Shown here: positions 8,729 through 16,416 of the stretch, piece after piece
Numbering within the stretch: position 1 is the first letter of the stretch
Layout: each line of letters opens with the position of its first letter
Assembly (NCBI GenBank): GCA_963792075.1
Contig: CAWBUW010000012.1
Span: forward strand, 1,798,001 to 1,862,000
Direction of reading: 5' to 3'
DNA length: 64,000 bases
DNA from: CAWBUW01 sp963792075
Lineage (GTDB): Bacteria > Chloroflexota > Anaerolineae > Anaerolineales > UBA4823
Notes under the pieces: model-generated
Database searches by the model: none
Told to the model about the DNA's origin: nothing
The model's input: only the letters and a program-made list of their open reading frames with translations
Made by a program: the position numbers and the translations under genes

Positions 8729-10060
8729 CTACTCCTTTTCTTTCTCTCCTGGCCCAATGCCCAACGGCTTCCACTTGCTTTCTTCTTTCAGGCGGTGTTG
8801 GATGCCATGCCGGTCGTGCAGCTCATCGAAGCCCTCTGGCTTGATGAACATCTGCTCGCCATCGAGCAGCGCCGTCAGGCCGGCCTGGCCTGGCTCGGGG
8901 CGCTTGATGCGCGGCTTGGCGGCCTTCTCGGGCAGGTAGTCGGTGGGTTCTTCGTAGGTAGTGATGTAGCCCTCGTAGTTGCGCAGGATGATCTTGTGGT
9001 CGGACATGCTGAGCAGGTAGTTTGGCGACAGCGGGATCTTGCCGCCGCCGCCGGGGGCATCCACGATGTACTGGGGCACGGCAAAGCCAGAGGTATGGCC
9101 GCGCAAGCCTTCCATAATCTCGATGCCCTTGCCCACTGCGGTGCGGAAGTGCCCGGCGCCTGCCACCAGGTCACACTGGTAGAGGTAGTAGGGGCGCACG
9201 CGGATACGCACCAGCTTCTGCACCAGCTCGCGCTGGATGTGCACGTTGTCGTTGACTCCTGCCAGCAGCACGGTCTGGTTGCCCAGCGGGATGCCGGCGC
9301 GGGTGATCTTGTCGGCAGCTTCTTCCAGCTCGGCGGTGATCTCGTTGGGGTGGTTGACGTGGATGTTCATCCACAGCGGGTGGAACTGCTGCAGCATGTC
9401 GGTCAGCTCGGTTGTTACGCGCATGGGCATGAAAACGGGGACGCGCGAACCGATGCGCACGATCTCGATATGCGGGATCTCGCGCAGGCGGGTGAGGATC
9501 ATCTCCAGCACCTTGGGCGCCAGCACCAGCGGGTCGCCGCCGGAAAGGAGCACGTCGCGCACCTGCGGTGTGCGCCTGAGGTATTCGAGCTGCATCTCGA
9601 ACTCTGCAGAGGAGAAGGTAGCCGAGGGGTCGCCGACGATGCGCGAGCGGGTGCAGTAGCGGCAGTAAGAAGCGCACTGCGTGGTGACCAGCATCAGCAC
9701 GCGGTCAGGGTAGCGGTGCACCAGGCCGGGCACAGGCGAGTGGCGGTCTTCGGACAGCGAGTCTTCCATCATGGCAGTAAAAGGGACTAACTCAGCGGCA
9801 GTGGGCACGATCTGCTTGCGCACGGGGTCGTCGGGATCATCCGGGTCGATCAGCGAGATGAAATAGGGCGTGATATCCACGCGGAACAGGCCAGGCGCGG
9901 AGAGCGCCTGGCGCTCGCTGTCGGTGAGGTGCAGCACTTTTTCAAATTCTTCGAGAGAGTTGATGCGGTTGCTGAGCTGCCAGCGCCAGTTGTTCCATTT
10001 GTCATCGGGGATGTCGGCATAAATGGCTGCGCGCCGGGAGGGGAATTGATACTTTGGCAT
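8729..10060 (-). CDS. kamA: Lysine 2,3-aminomutase family radical SAM enzyme
   Basis: The 443-residue protein carries the radical SAM cluster motif CASYCRYC (Cys129, 133, 136) and the KamA PLP-binding region (PGGGGKIPLSP, Lys probably forming the Schiff base). It also has LLSGGDPL and WMNIHVNHPNE, typical of lysine 2,3-aminomutase. The family converts L-lysine to L-beta-lysine, the first step of lysine fermentation, or a precursor of the osmolyte N-acetyl-beta-lysine. The C-terminal tail is rich in Lys/Glu. It heads a run with a MoaD-like carrier and MoeB-rhodanese, which is unusual company. Glutamate 2,3-aminomutase is a possible alternative. Confidence 0.88.
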   Translation of the reverse strand: MPKYQFPSRRAAIYADIPDDKWNNWRWQLSNRINSLEEFEKVLHLTDSERQALSAPGLFRVDITPYFISLIDPDDPDDPVRKQIVPTAAELVPFTAMMEDSLSEDRHSPVPGLVHRYPDRVLMLVTTQCASYCRYCTRSRIVGDPSATFSSAEFEMQLEYLRRTPQVRDVLLSGGDPLVLAPKVLEMILTRLREIPHIEIVRIGSRVPVFMPMRVTTELTDMLQQFHPLWMNIHVNHPNEITAELEEAADKITRAGIPLGNQTVLLAGVNDNVHIQRELVQKLVRIRVRPYYLYQCDLVAGAGHFRTAVGKGIEIMEGLRGHTSGFAVPQYIVDAPGGGGKIPLSPNYLLSMSDHKIILRNYEGYITTYEEPTDYLPEKAAKPRIKRPEPGQAGLTALLDGEQMFIKPEGFDELHDRHGIQHRLKEESKWKPLGIGPGEKEKE

Positions 10061-10256
10061 ATTATTCTCCTGGGTGAAGCGAACTAGGAACAGGTTTACC
10101 GGTAAAAATTATCTTCCGTGGACAAATGCCACTCGAAAATATTTCAAACAGGCAAGGAGAAGGACGCCAGCGCGTGAGGAGGATCGTGGTCGGTACGGTA
10201 AAAACCAGCACAATGCAGGGCAAGGGATCGGCAAACTCTCATAGTCAGATGAAGAG

Positions 10257-10285
10257 AGTATAACCGAATCTTTTGGGATAATCAA
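10257..10285 (-). promoter_or_regulatory. Candidate kamA promoter
   Basis: On the minus strand TTGATT (10285-10280) and TATACT (10262-10257) are separated by 17 bases. Transcription from here would give kamA a leader of about 190 bases (10061-10250). I saw no recognisable lysine riboswitch in that leader. The rest of this ~230-base gap holds only the kamA ribosome site (CAGGAG near 10069). Confidence 0.45.
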
Positions 10286-10288
10286 CAG

Positions 10289-11350
10289 CTAAGGGCTGAG
10301 CAGGACTTCCAAACTGGTCAGGTAGATTGTGCCGCCAATGCGTCCGCCGGAGTCCTCGCGCACCGAGAGGCGCACCCAGGTGGGTTCGGTGACAGCGTAG
10401 GGTACCTCGACGCTGAAGGGGACATAGCTGCCATCGGCGTTGGGGGTGACACTGGCCTGGCGGTAGCCCACTACCTTGCCGGTGGAGGTGGTCAGCTCGA
10501 CCAGCAGCGGCAGGTCGCTGGAGGGCCGCGCCTGGCCAGAAACGACCAGATTGCCGCCCTGGATCAGCTTGTTGGACGCCGGTTCGGCGATCAGGATGCG
10601 CTCGCTCAGGTTGCCGGCGGGGTTAATGTCATTTTCGCCGAAGGAGAGCAGTACCAGATCGACCGAATTGAAGGCCAGCAGGCGATTGAAGGTGTCGAAG
10701 GTGCTGATCTGCAGGCGGGCGGTCTCGCCGACCTGGCGGATTTCGAAGGGGAAGTCCTCGGTCAGGTAGATGCGCCCGACATCCAAATTATAAGTGTAGA
10801 CTTTGCGCAGCAGCAGGCGGCTATCTTCGCCCACCAGCTCGATCTGCACACGTCCATCCAGACCGGGCTTGAAGTAAGTGTTCAGGTGGAGAGGGGAGAC
10901 CAGGCGCGACTGCGGCCCGGGCGACAGGATTTGAATGGCTTCTTCCAGGATGGCCAGGGTAGGGGTCGGCGAAGGAGTAGGCGTTGGCCGCAGTGTTGGG
11001 GTGAGGGTATCCTCCGGCGCAACGCCGGTTGGCAATGAGGTTGGTTTTGGCGTAATACCCAGAGATGCTGCATTTGGGGTGGCGCTGGGACGCGTGGGCG
11101 CGGCGTCTTCGGCCGCCGTTCCGGAGCTGCTTACACCTTGCTCTAGCGTTGGGGTTAACCCGGCGGGCGCGGCGTTTGCCTGGATGGTCAGGACGATGGC
11201 GGTGGAGAGGTAGGCTTCGGGCAAGGAGGTAGGCAGGGGATCGAGGCGGGTGGGGGTGCAAGCCAACAAGAGCGTGGCCACCAGCCACAGACAGTAGCCA
11301 GTGATCCAACGCCGGTTTCGAGGCAAATGATCTGCCGAGTAGGTGTGCAT
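10289..11350 (-). CDS. Predicted lipoprotein with Thr/Pro linker
   Basis: A signal peptide ends in the lipobox LLLAC (Cys31). About 90 residues rich in Thr, Pro and Ser follow, including repeated TPTP stretches, then a folded region from about residue 135 of beta-rich, Ig-like character (ILSPGPQSRLVSPLHL, NLVVSGQA). The design is typical of Chloroflexota surface lipoproteins that hold a domain away from the membrane. The gene follows an orphan receiver gene by 5 bases on the same strand. No enzyme motif is seen and the function is unknown. Confidence 0.75.
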   Translation of the reverse strand: MHTYSADHLPRNRRWITGYCLWLVATLLLACTPTRLDPLPTSLPEAYLSTAIVLTIQANAAPAGLTPTLEQGVSSSGTAAEDAAPTRPSATPNAASLGITPKPTSLPTGVAPEDTLTPTLRPTPTPSPTPTLAILEEAIQILSPGPQSRLVSPLHLNTYFKPGLDGRVQIELVGEDSRLLLRKVYTYNLDVGRIYLTEDFPFEIRQVGETARLQISTFDTFNRLLAFNSVDLVLLSFGENDINPAGNLSERILIAEPASNKLIQGGNLVVSGQARPSSDLPLLVELTTSTGKVVGYRQASVTPNADGSYVPFSVEVPYAVTEPTWVRLSVREDSGGRIGGTIYLTSLEVLLSP

Positions 11351-11355
11351 AGCAG

Positions 11356-11736
11356 CTAAGTAGGAGAAGAAGGGGAAACGAATTTTTCGATCGTTTCAAG
11401 CAGTGTTTGCAGGCGGATGGGTTTGAGCAGATAAGCCTGCGCGCCGGCCTGCCGGGCGCGGCTGGGAGCATCCCATTGCCCGCCGGCCGAAAGCATGACG
11501 ATGGGGATGGCAGCCGCCGGGCTGCCTGGCTCACAAAGCTCACGCACCACGCTCAGTCCATCCGTCTCGCCCAATTGCATATCCACGAAAATCAGGTCTG
11601 GCGGCTGCTGCAAAACGAAATCGATAGCCTGCCTGCTGTTGTGGGCCAGGCAGGCCTTATGGCCCAGCAACTGCACTGCTTTTTCAAGCGTGCGCAGTGT
11701 ATCGGGTTCGTCATCTAAGAACAGCAGAAGCGCCAT
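11356..11736 (-). CDS. Single-domain response regulator
   Basis: A 126-residue receiver with the acidic triad (FLDDEPD), phosphoacceptor Asp52 (LIFVDMQLG), a Ser switch (IVMLSAGGQ) and Lys in AYLLKPIRL. There is no output domain and no kinase gene nearby. ATG at 11736 is chosen since the longer frame (start 11772) reads through a hairpin. It directly precedes the lipoprotein gene and may be co-transcribed with it. Confidence 0.82.
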   Translation of the reverse strand: MALLLFLDDEPDTLRTLEKAVQLLGHKACLAHNSRQAIDFVLQQPPDLIFVDMQLGETDGLSVVRELCEPGSPAAAIPIVMLSAGGQWDAPSRARQAGAQAYLLKPIRLQTLLETIEKFVSPSSPT

Positions 11737-11744
11737 AATTTTTT

Positions 11745-11774
11745 GCACGCCGGTGGGGTTCTCCACCGGCATGC
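11745..11774. repeat. 12-bp inverted repeat with one mismatch
   Basis: Arms 11745-11756 and 11763-11774 pair except at 11748/11771, around a 6-base loop. It lies between the M32 carboxypeptidase stop and the receiver start on the minus strand. Confidence 0.6.
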
Positions 11775-11782
11775 CAACTTAT

Positions 11783-13285
11783 TTAGATTCCGTAGACCTG
11801 GCTGTACTTCCTGCGCAGGTATTGCAGGTAAGGCGCCGGGTCAATTGTGGAGCCTGTCGCTCGCTTGACGAGGTCCTGCGGTTCGAACTTGCGTCCGTGG
11901 CGGTGGACATGCGTCCGCAGCCAGCCGAGCAGAGCGGAGAAATCGCCGCGGCGGATCTGGTCTTGTAGCCCAGGGAGATCGCGCTGGATGCACTGCCAGA
12001 GTTGGACGGAGATCAGGTTGCCCAGGGCATAAGTGGTGAAGTAGCCTACCAGGCCGCTGGACCAGTGTACATCTTGCAGCACTCCCTGCGCGTCATTGGG
12101 CGGGGTCAGGCCGAGGTAGTCCTGCATGCGCGCATTCCAGGCTTCAGGCAGGTCTTTAATCGCCAGGCTGCCTTCGAGCAGGGCGATTTCCAACTCCAGG
12201 CGGAGCATAATGTGCAGGTTATAGGTGGCTTCATCGGCCTCAATGCGGATCAGCGATGGCTGGACACGGTTGATTCCCTGGTAGAAAGCCTCCAGGGAGA
12301 CTTTGCCCAATTGCTCAGGGAAATAGACCTGCAAGCGGGGGAAGAAGTATTCCCAGAAGGCGTACGACCGGCCGACCAGGTTCTCCCACAGGCGGGACTG
12401 GGACTCATGCACGCCCAGCGAAGCGGCGCCTTCCAGCGCGCCGCGGCCAAGGGAGTGGTCTATCCCCAGCTCGTACAGGCCGTGCCCGGCTTCGTGCATC
12501 GTACCGAACAGGGCGGGGGTCAGGTTGTTGGGCAGGATGCGCGTGGTCAGGCGTACATCGTCAATCCCGAAGGAGGTAGTAAACGGATGCGCGGATTTGT
12601 CCAACCGGCCGTGCTCCCAGTCGAAGCCCATGCGTGTGGCGACTTCCACCGAGAAATCCCACTGCTTTTGAGGATCGAATGTCTGGAACAGGAAGGAATT
12701 ATCTGCCTGGGGTTGCCTGGCGATTTCTTTGACCAGGGCGACCTGCTGCGGGCGCAGCGTGCCAAAGATAGCCTTGACCTGGGATGTTTTCATCCCGGGT
12801 TCGTAATCATCCAGCAAAGGGTCGTAAATGTGCTCGTAAGGGGCAAACAGCTCGGCGTAGCGGTGGCGGTTGGCGAAAATCTTCTCCAGGTGCGGTTGGA
12901 AGCTGGCAAAATCGTTGTTCTTGCGCGCCTCAACCCAGACCTGGTGAGCGATGGCGGTGAGCAGGTCTAACTCTGCGATCAGTTCGGCCGGGACTTTGAT
13001 CCTTTTCTCGTAATCGTGGCGCGTGACTTTGACCAGACGGGCATCATCACTGTCGGGATCCAGCAACTCGGCGTAAGGCTGCAAGGCATCCAGCAGGCGA
13101 CCTACCTGAGGTGCGGTAAATATCTTGTGCGCCAGGGTGCTCAAGGTGCCGGTCTGGTAACCGCGCCCTTCAGCACTGCCACGGGGCATGTAGGTCTGCT
13201 GGTCCCAGCCCAGCAGCGCGGTTGCAGCTTGCAGATCTGCCACTTCGGCCAGGATGGTTTTCAATTCGTTAAGTTTTTTCTGCAT
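11783..13285 (-). CDS. M32-family (Taq-type) metallocarboxypeptidase
   Basis: The protein is 500 residues long, the normal M32 length, with the zinc motif HEAGH (in GTMHEAGHGLYELG, near residue 265). It also has the family segments LLGWDQQTYMPRGSAEGRG, HPFTTSFGIDDVRLTTR and GVHESQSRLWEN. These enzymes remove C-terminal amino acids from peptides in the cytoplasm. The start at 13285 (MQKKLNEL) is chosen from the family N-terminus. An ATG 39 bases upstream would read through a repeated AT-rich element. It follows the serA-like gene closely and may share its mRNA. Confidence 0.9.
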   Translation of the reverse strand: MQKKLNELKTILAEVADLQAATALLGWDQQTYMPRGSAEGRGYQTGTLSTLAHKIFTAPQVGRLLDALQPYAELLDPDSDDARLVKVTRHDYEKRIKVPAELIAELDLLTAIAHQVWVEARKNNDFASFQPHLEKIFANRHRYAELFAPYEHIYDPLLDDYEPGMKTSQVKAIFGTLRPQQVALVKEIARQPQADNSFLFQTFDPQKQWDFSVEVATRMGFDWEHGRLDKSAHPFTTSFGIDDVRLTTRILPNNLTPALFGTMHEAGHGLYELGIDHSLGRGALEGAASLGVHESQSRLWENLVGRSYAFWEYFFPRLQVYFPEQLGKVSLEAFYQGINRVQPSLIRIEADEATYNLHIMLRLELEIALLEGSLAIKDLPEAWNARMQDYLGLTPPNDAQGVLQDVHWSSGLVGYFTTYALGNLISVQLWQCIQRDLPGLQDQIRRGDFSALLGWLRTHVHRHGRKFEPQDLVKRATGSTIDPAPYLQYLRRKYSQVYGI

Positions 13286-13289
13286 ATAT

Positions 13290-13320
13290 TTTTCTTTGTT
13301 TTCGTCTTTTTTGGACAGCC
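13290..13320. repeat. Partial copy of the repeat arm found at 53240-53270
   Basis: The stretch TTTGTTTTCGTCTTTT-TTGGACA matches the outer arm of the nested palindrome upstream of gyrA (CTTGTTTTCGTCTTTTTGGACA at 53246-53267). Here it lies between the serA-like and carboxypeptidase genes. Confidence 0.6.
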
Positions 13321-13332
13321 ACATAATCTTTG

Positions 13333-14274
13333 TCAGGCCACCCGCCAGCGCAGGGGTTCGCCTTTCAGGCCGTTGAGGACTTCGTTAGCAATGTCAGCCG
13401 AGGCGCGGGTTTGGGCTTCTTCAGTCTGCGCGCCGATATGGGGCGTGCAGATCACGTTAGGATGCGTTACCAGGTCGGTCAGGCCTGGCGGTTCCTTGGC
13501 GAAGACATCCAGTGCGGCCACAGCGACTTGCCCGGAGTTGAGCGCTTCGAGCAGAGCGGCTTCTTCAATGATGCCGCCGCGGGCGGCGCAAACCAGGCGC
13601 ACGCCGGGCTTCATCTTCGCCAGCGTTTCGGCGTTGATGATGCCGCGGGTCTGGTTTGTCAGAGGCACGTGTAAGGTAATGAAATCGGCAGCGGCGAACA
13701 GATCGTCCAGCGAGACTGACTCGCAATTGCAAGCGATGAATTCATCGGCCCAGGGAGCTTTGTCATAACCGATGACGTTCATTTCCAACCCGCGAGCGAT
13801 CCTAGCTACGGCGCAACCAATATTGCCCATGCCGATGATGCCGAGGGTTTTGCCGTTCAGCTCGACGCCTTCGAGCTGCTTCTTGGCCCATTGGCCTTGC
13901 TTCATGGTGCTGTCAGCTTTGGGGATCATACGGGCGGTGGCGAGCAGCAGGCCAGCGGTTAGCTCAGCCACAGCCAGGCTGGTGGACTTGGGCGCATTGA
14001 CCACGACGATGCCATGGCTCTTGGCTGCATCCAGGTTGATGTTGTCCACGCCCACGCCCGCGCGGCCAACGATCTTCAGCTTGGGGGCGGCAGCAAAGAC
14101 CTCTGGGGTCATTTTGGTGCGACCGCGCACGATGACTGCATCGTACTCTTTTACTGCCCCCAGCAGCTCTTCGGCTGTGATATCGGGACAGTCGTCCACC
14201 TGGCCGGCTGCCCGTAGAATCTCCAACCCACTTTCATGCAGGCCATCTGTGATCAAAATTTTCCAATCGCCCAT
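13333..14274 (-). CDS. serA: D-3-phosphoglycerate dehydrogenase-like 2-hydroxyacid dehydrogenase (short form)
   Basis: A 313-residue D-isomer-specific 2-hydroxyacid dehydrogenase. It has the NAD motif GIIGMGNIG, the catalytic Arg in CAARGG, Glu in AKEPPG and His in TPHIGAQT. It lacks the C-terminal ASB/ACT regulatory domains of long SerA proteins, so feedback control by serine is not expected at this site. Substrate choice (3-phosphoglycerate or another 2-keto acid) is inferred from overall similarity. ATG at 14274 is chosen because the longer frame crosses a 17-bp palindrome. Confidence 0.8.
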   Translation of the reverse strand: MGDWKILITDGLHESGLEILRAAGQVDDCPDITAEELLGAVKEYDAVIVRGRTKMTPEVFAAAPKLKIVGRAGVGVDNINLDAAKSHGIVVVNAPKSTSLAVAELTAGLLLATARMIPKADSTMKQGQWAKKQLEGVELNGKTLGIIGMGNIGCAVARIARGLEMNVIGYDKAPWADEFIACNCESVSLDDLFAAADFITLHVPLTNQTRGIINAETLAKMKPGVRLVCAARGGIIEEAALLEALNSGQVAVAALDVFAKEPPGLTDLVTHPNVICTPHIGAQTEEAQTRASADIANEVLNGLKGEPLRWRVA

Positions 14275-14297
14275 ACACTCTCCAATTGTATATTTCT

Positions 14298-14334
14298 GGG
14301 TGGGGTGGGCGAGCTTTGCTCGCCCACCCCACCC
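14298..14334. repeat. Perfect 17-bp palindrome, loop TTT
   Basis: Arms 14298-14314 and 14318-14334 pair perfectly around GCGAGC-TTT-GCTCGC. It lies in the leader of the serA-like gene, downstream of the M23 peptidase gene. Confidence 0.85.
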
Positions 14335-14410
14335 GTTTTTGTATGAGGGCAAACGCCCTCCCCGTCCCCTATTTTACTCGAAACAAAGGGGTTTGGGGTG
14401 AGCCCTAAAA

Positions 14411-14435
14411 GGGGGCGCAGCCTCGCTGCGCCCCC
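14411..14435. repeat. Perfect 11-bp palindrome, loop CTC
   Basis: Arms 14411-14421 and 14425-14435 pair perfectly. It lies 21 bases after the M23 peptidase stop on the minus strand and is its likely terminator, in tandem with the palindrome at 14298. Confidence 0.75.
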
Positions 14436-14455
14436 ACAATAAAGTCCTTTATAGG

Positions 14456-16228
14456 TCAGGGACGGTGTTGTTCGACAAATTTCTTGGGATCTACGTAATT
14501 TGCCTTGACGCTGTTCAAATCGAATTTCGGCCAGTGACGCGGGTTGGTCTTGAGCATCGTAGTGAGTGAAACATCGAAGTGCAGGTGGTAGTTGGGGTAC
14601 TTGGGATCGAGGTATTTGCCCACCTGGGCGATCTGTTGGCCGCGGCTGACGGTATCACCAGCCTTGACGAGCAGTTTCTCCACATGCCCATAACGAGTAT
14701 AGACCGGTTTGCCATCTGGCAGGGGGGCGTGCTCGATCACGATCAGGCCGTTCCAGGTGGAGCCAACCACGACCTCGCCGAAGGTCACTTTGCCATCTGC
14801 CGCGGCGTACACCGGCTTGCCCCTGTCCGAGTCGAACACAGGCAGGTTAAGATTCAGGTCTGCGCCGGTGTGATACCCGGCTGCGTACTTGTTCAGGTAA
14901 GGGTTGGCATCGACCCAATCGCCGGGCCAGATCTTCAAGCCGGCGCGTTCTTCGGCTGTGCCGACCGGCAAGTCAAAGCCTGGCAATCCTTCTGCTACCG
15001 GGGTCCAGCGGATGGCGCTGAAGACGATGGCGCGCGTTTCGGTATCGTTGGTCTGATCCACCAGGTTGATCCGGCCCGAATCATCCAGCCTGGGATCCAG
15101 ATGATAGGTGCCCAGCGGAGCCCATTTGTCGCTGGTCTCGAGCTGGTTGACGATCACGTGGGCTTCTTTGACCTGTCCGTTTTCATGATAGACCAGGAAA
15201 TACTGTGCACTGCGGGTGGTGGCATGTTCGCCGGGGATGAACACTTCGACCAGGTAACGCGTAGCTTTCTTCAGGTCGGGCAGATACTGGGCATAGAGGG
15301 TTTGTGCGTTCACCGTGGAGCGGTAGCGCGCCAGGTAACCGTTCTGGTCGACGAACTCGCCCCAGCCAGCGTTCGGATCGTGCGGAGGGAAGGCAAAGAC
15401 CTGGTAGCCGACCCCGCCTGGCTGGACCAACGAAGCCGTGGCCTCTTTTGTATCGACCGCTACCCATACCATTTCAGAAGCTGCTACCTGCAGCTTTTGG
15501 ACGGCGGTCCAGGCTTCGTTAGTAACGACCCCGGCGCGGTAGAAAGTAACCAGCCCGGGGCTGCGTTTCTGCACTTCATCACACCAGCGCTTCAGATCGG
15601 CCTGGCTCATGCGGGCTTTCCCGGCATTGTCCCAATACGAAGCCAGGACGGGACTCAACGGGGTGGTGTAACCCATGCGCGCTTTATGACGCTCATATTG
15701 GGCATAGGCGCTGCCAATCACGCGTTCTGCGGCGTTTTTGCGGTCTCCAGGCAGGATCTCACCATAGGTCATCGGCATCCAGCCGCCGCGGCATACCTGG
15801 GAAAGCACGGCGTAAGGAATAAGATCAATTTTTGAGTCCAGGCGTGGATCACCGCACAGGTAAAGCCGGGAGGTATCGATGCCCAATGCCTGGACAGCGG
15901 CGACGAATTGTTCGGCCTGTTTGAATTTGTTGATCGCATCGGCTTCGGCATCGATAATCACCGCCTCAAAGCCATCTCGCAGCGCCTGCGCCAGGCCGTC
16001 GGCTTCGGCTTGCGGATCTTTCAGATAGCTGTAGGTCCAGGCGACCGGGACCAACTTAGGATTTTTGCGCACGGTGGTCAGCGCTTTGCTGGCCGCGGCG
16101 GGATCATACGCGCCGCCTTTGCTGACCTTACACAGGATGTATTTCGCGCCTACGTTTGGCGCATTGTCCACTGCAATCTGGATGTCATCGTACAGGGTCC
16201 AAATGCCCTTCCCTTGCAGGCTGCCCAT
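14456..16228 (-). CDS. M23 (LytM-type) peptidase with N-terminal GH25/DUF1906-like barrel
   Basis: The 590-residue protein has two parts. Residues 1 to about 260 look like a glycoside-hydrolase-type barrel (GIWTLYDDIQIAVDNAPNVG, then EAVIIDAEAD and LASYWDNAG). Residues about 440-580 are a LytM/M23 zinc peptidase with HTGADLN and HLHFD zinc ligands and a TRYGHVEKL loop. Such pairs act on cell-wall peptidoglycan. No signal peptide is visible: the N-terminus is MGSLQGKGIW. Export would need another route, or the protein acts after lysis. AAGGAGG just before ATG 16228 makes the start firm. The middle section (about 260-440) is unassigned. Confidence 0.75.
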   Translation of the reverse strand: MGSLQGKGIWTLYDDIQIAVDNAPNVGAKYILCKVSKGGAYDPAAASKALTTVRKNPKLVPVAWTYSYLKDPQAEADGLAQALRDGFEAVIIDAEADAINKFKQAEQFVAAVQALGIDTSRLYLCGDPRLDSKIDLIPYAVLSQVCRGGWMPMTYGEILPGDRKNAAERVIGSAYAQYERHKARMGYTTPLSPVLASYWDNAGKARMSQADLKRWCDEVQKRSPGLVTFYRAGVVTNEAWTAVQKLQVAASEMVWVAVDTKEATASLVQPGGVGYQVFAFPPHDPNAGWGEFVDQNGYLARYRSTVNAQTLYAQYLPDLKKATRYLVEVFIPGEHATTRSAQYFLVYHENGQVKEAHVIVNQLETSDKWAPLGTYHLDPRLDDSGRINLVDQTNDTETRAIVFSAIRWTPVAEGLPGFDLPVGTAEERAGLKIWPGDWVDANPYLNKYAAGYHTGADLNLNLPVFDSDRGKPVYAAADGKVTFGEVVVGSTWNGLIVIEHAPLPDGKPVYTRYGHVEKLLVKAGDTVSRGQQIAQVGKYLDPKYPNYHLHFDVSLTTMLKTNPRHWPKFDLNSVKANYVDPKKFVEQHRP

Positions 16229-16253
16229 AGTTCCTCCTTAATTAATTTTTATG

Positions 16254-16286
16254 GATGGGGGTGCAGCTTGCAGCCACACCCCCATC
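16254..16286. repeat. 10-bp inverted repeat with 13-base loop
   Basis: Arms 16254-16263 and 16277-16286 pair perfectly. The loop carries a degenerate AGCTTGCAGC core. It lies in the leader of the M23 peptidase gene, between it and the divergent patB-like gene. Confidence 0.65.
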
Positions 16287-16288
16287 AA

Positions 16289-16317
16289 TTAACAAGTTGA
16301 TAATACTAGTATACAAT
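16289..16317 (+). promoter_or_regulatory. Candidate promoter of the PatB/MalY-like gene
   Basis: TTAACA (16289-16294) and TACAAT (16312-16317), each five of six consensus bases, are 17 bases apart in an AT-rich stretch. Transcription would start near 16324, upstream of a 20-bp palindrome. Confidence 0.5.
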
Positions 16318-16348
16318 ATATATCGTAGCAAGATGCATGCCATCTTGG

Positions 16349-16391
16349 TAGGGGCCAACACGCTGCGCTTTGCGCAGCGTGTTGGCCCCTA
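16349..16391. repeat. Perfect 20-bp palindrome in the patB leader, loop TTT
   Basis: Arms 16349-16368 and 16372-16391 pair perfectly around CTGCGC-TTT-GCGCAG. A smaller 7-bp hairpin precedes it (16329-16335 with 16341-16347). If the promoter at 16289 is used, both are transcribed in the 5' leader, ending 15 bases before the ribosome site. Confidence 0.85.
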
Positions 16392-16416
16392 AACCCCAAC
16401 TTATATGGAGCAAAAT

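Noticed and set aside
8702..9790. Plus-strand ORF opposite kamA (and 12002-12970 opposite the M32 gene, 14579-15835 opposite the M23 gene)
   Set aside because: The residue composition is that of shadow translation, and the opposite strand encodes well-recognised enzymes.
10061..10250. Lysine riboswitch in the kamA leader
   Set aside because: The leader is long enough, but I could not find the conserved five-helix core or its motifs by eye. An Infernal search with the Lysine (L-box) model would settle it.
13285..13324. N-terminal extension of the M32 peptidase from the ATG at 13324
   Set aside because: These codons match the repeat arm found before gyrA, and the family N-terminus fits the later ATG.
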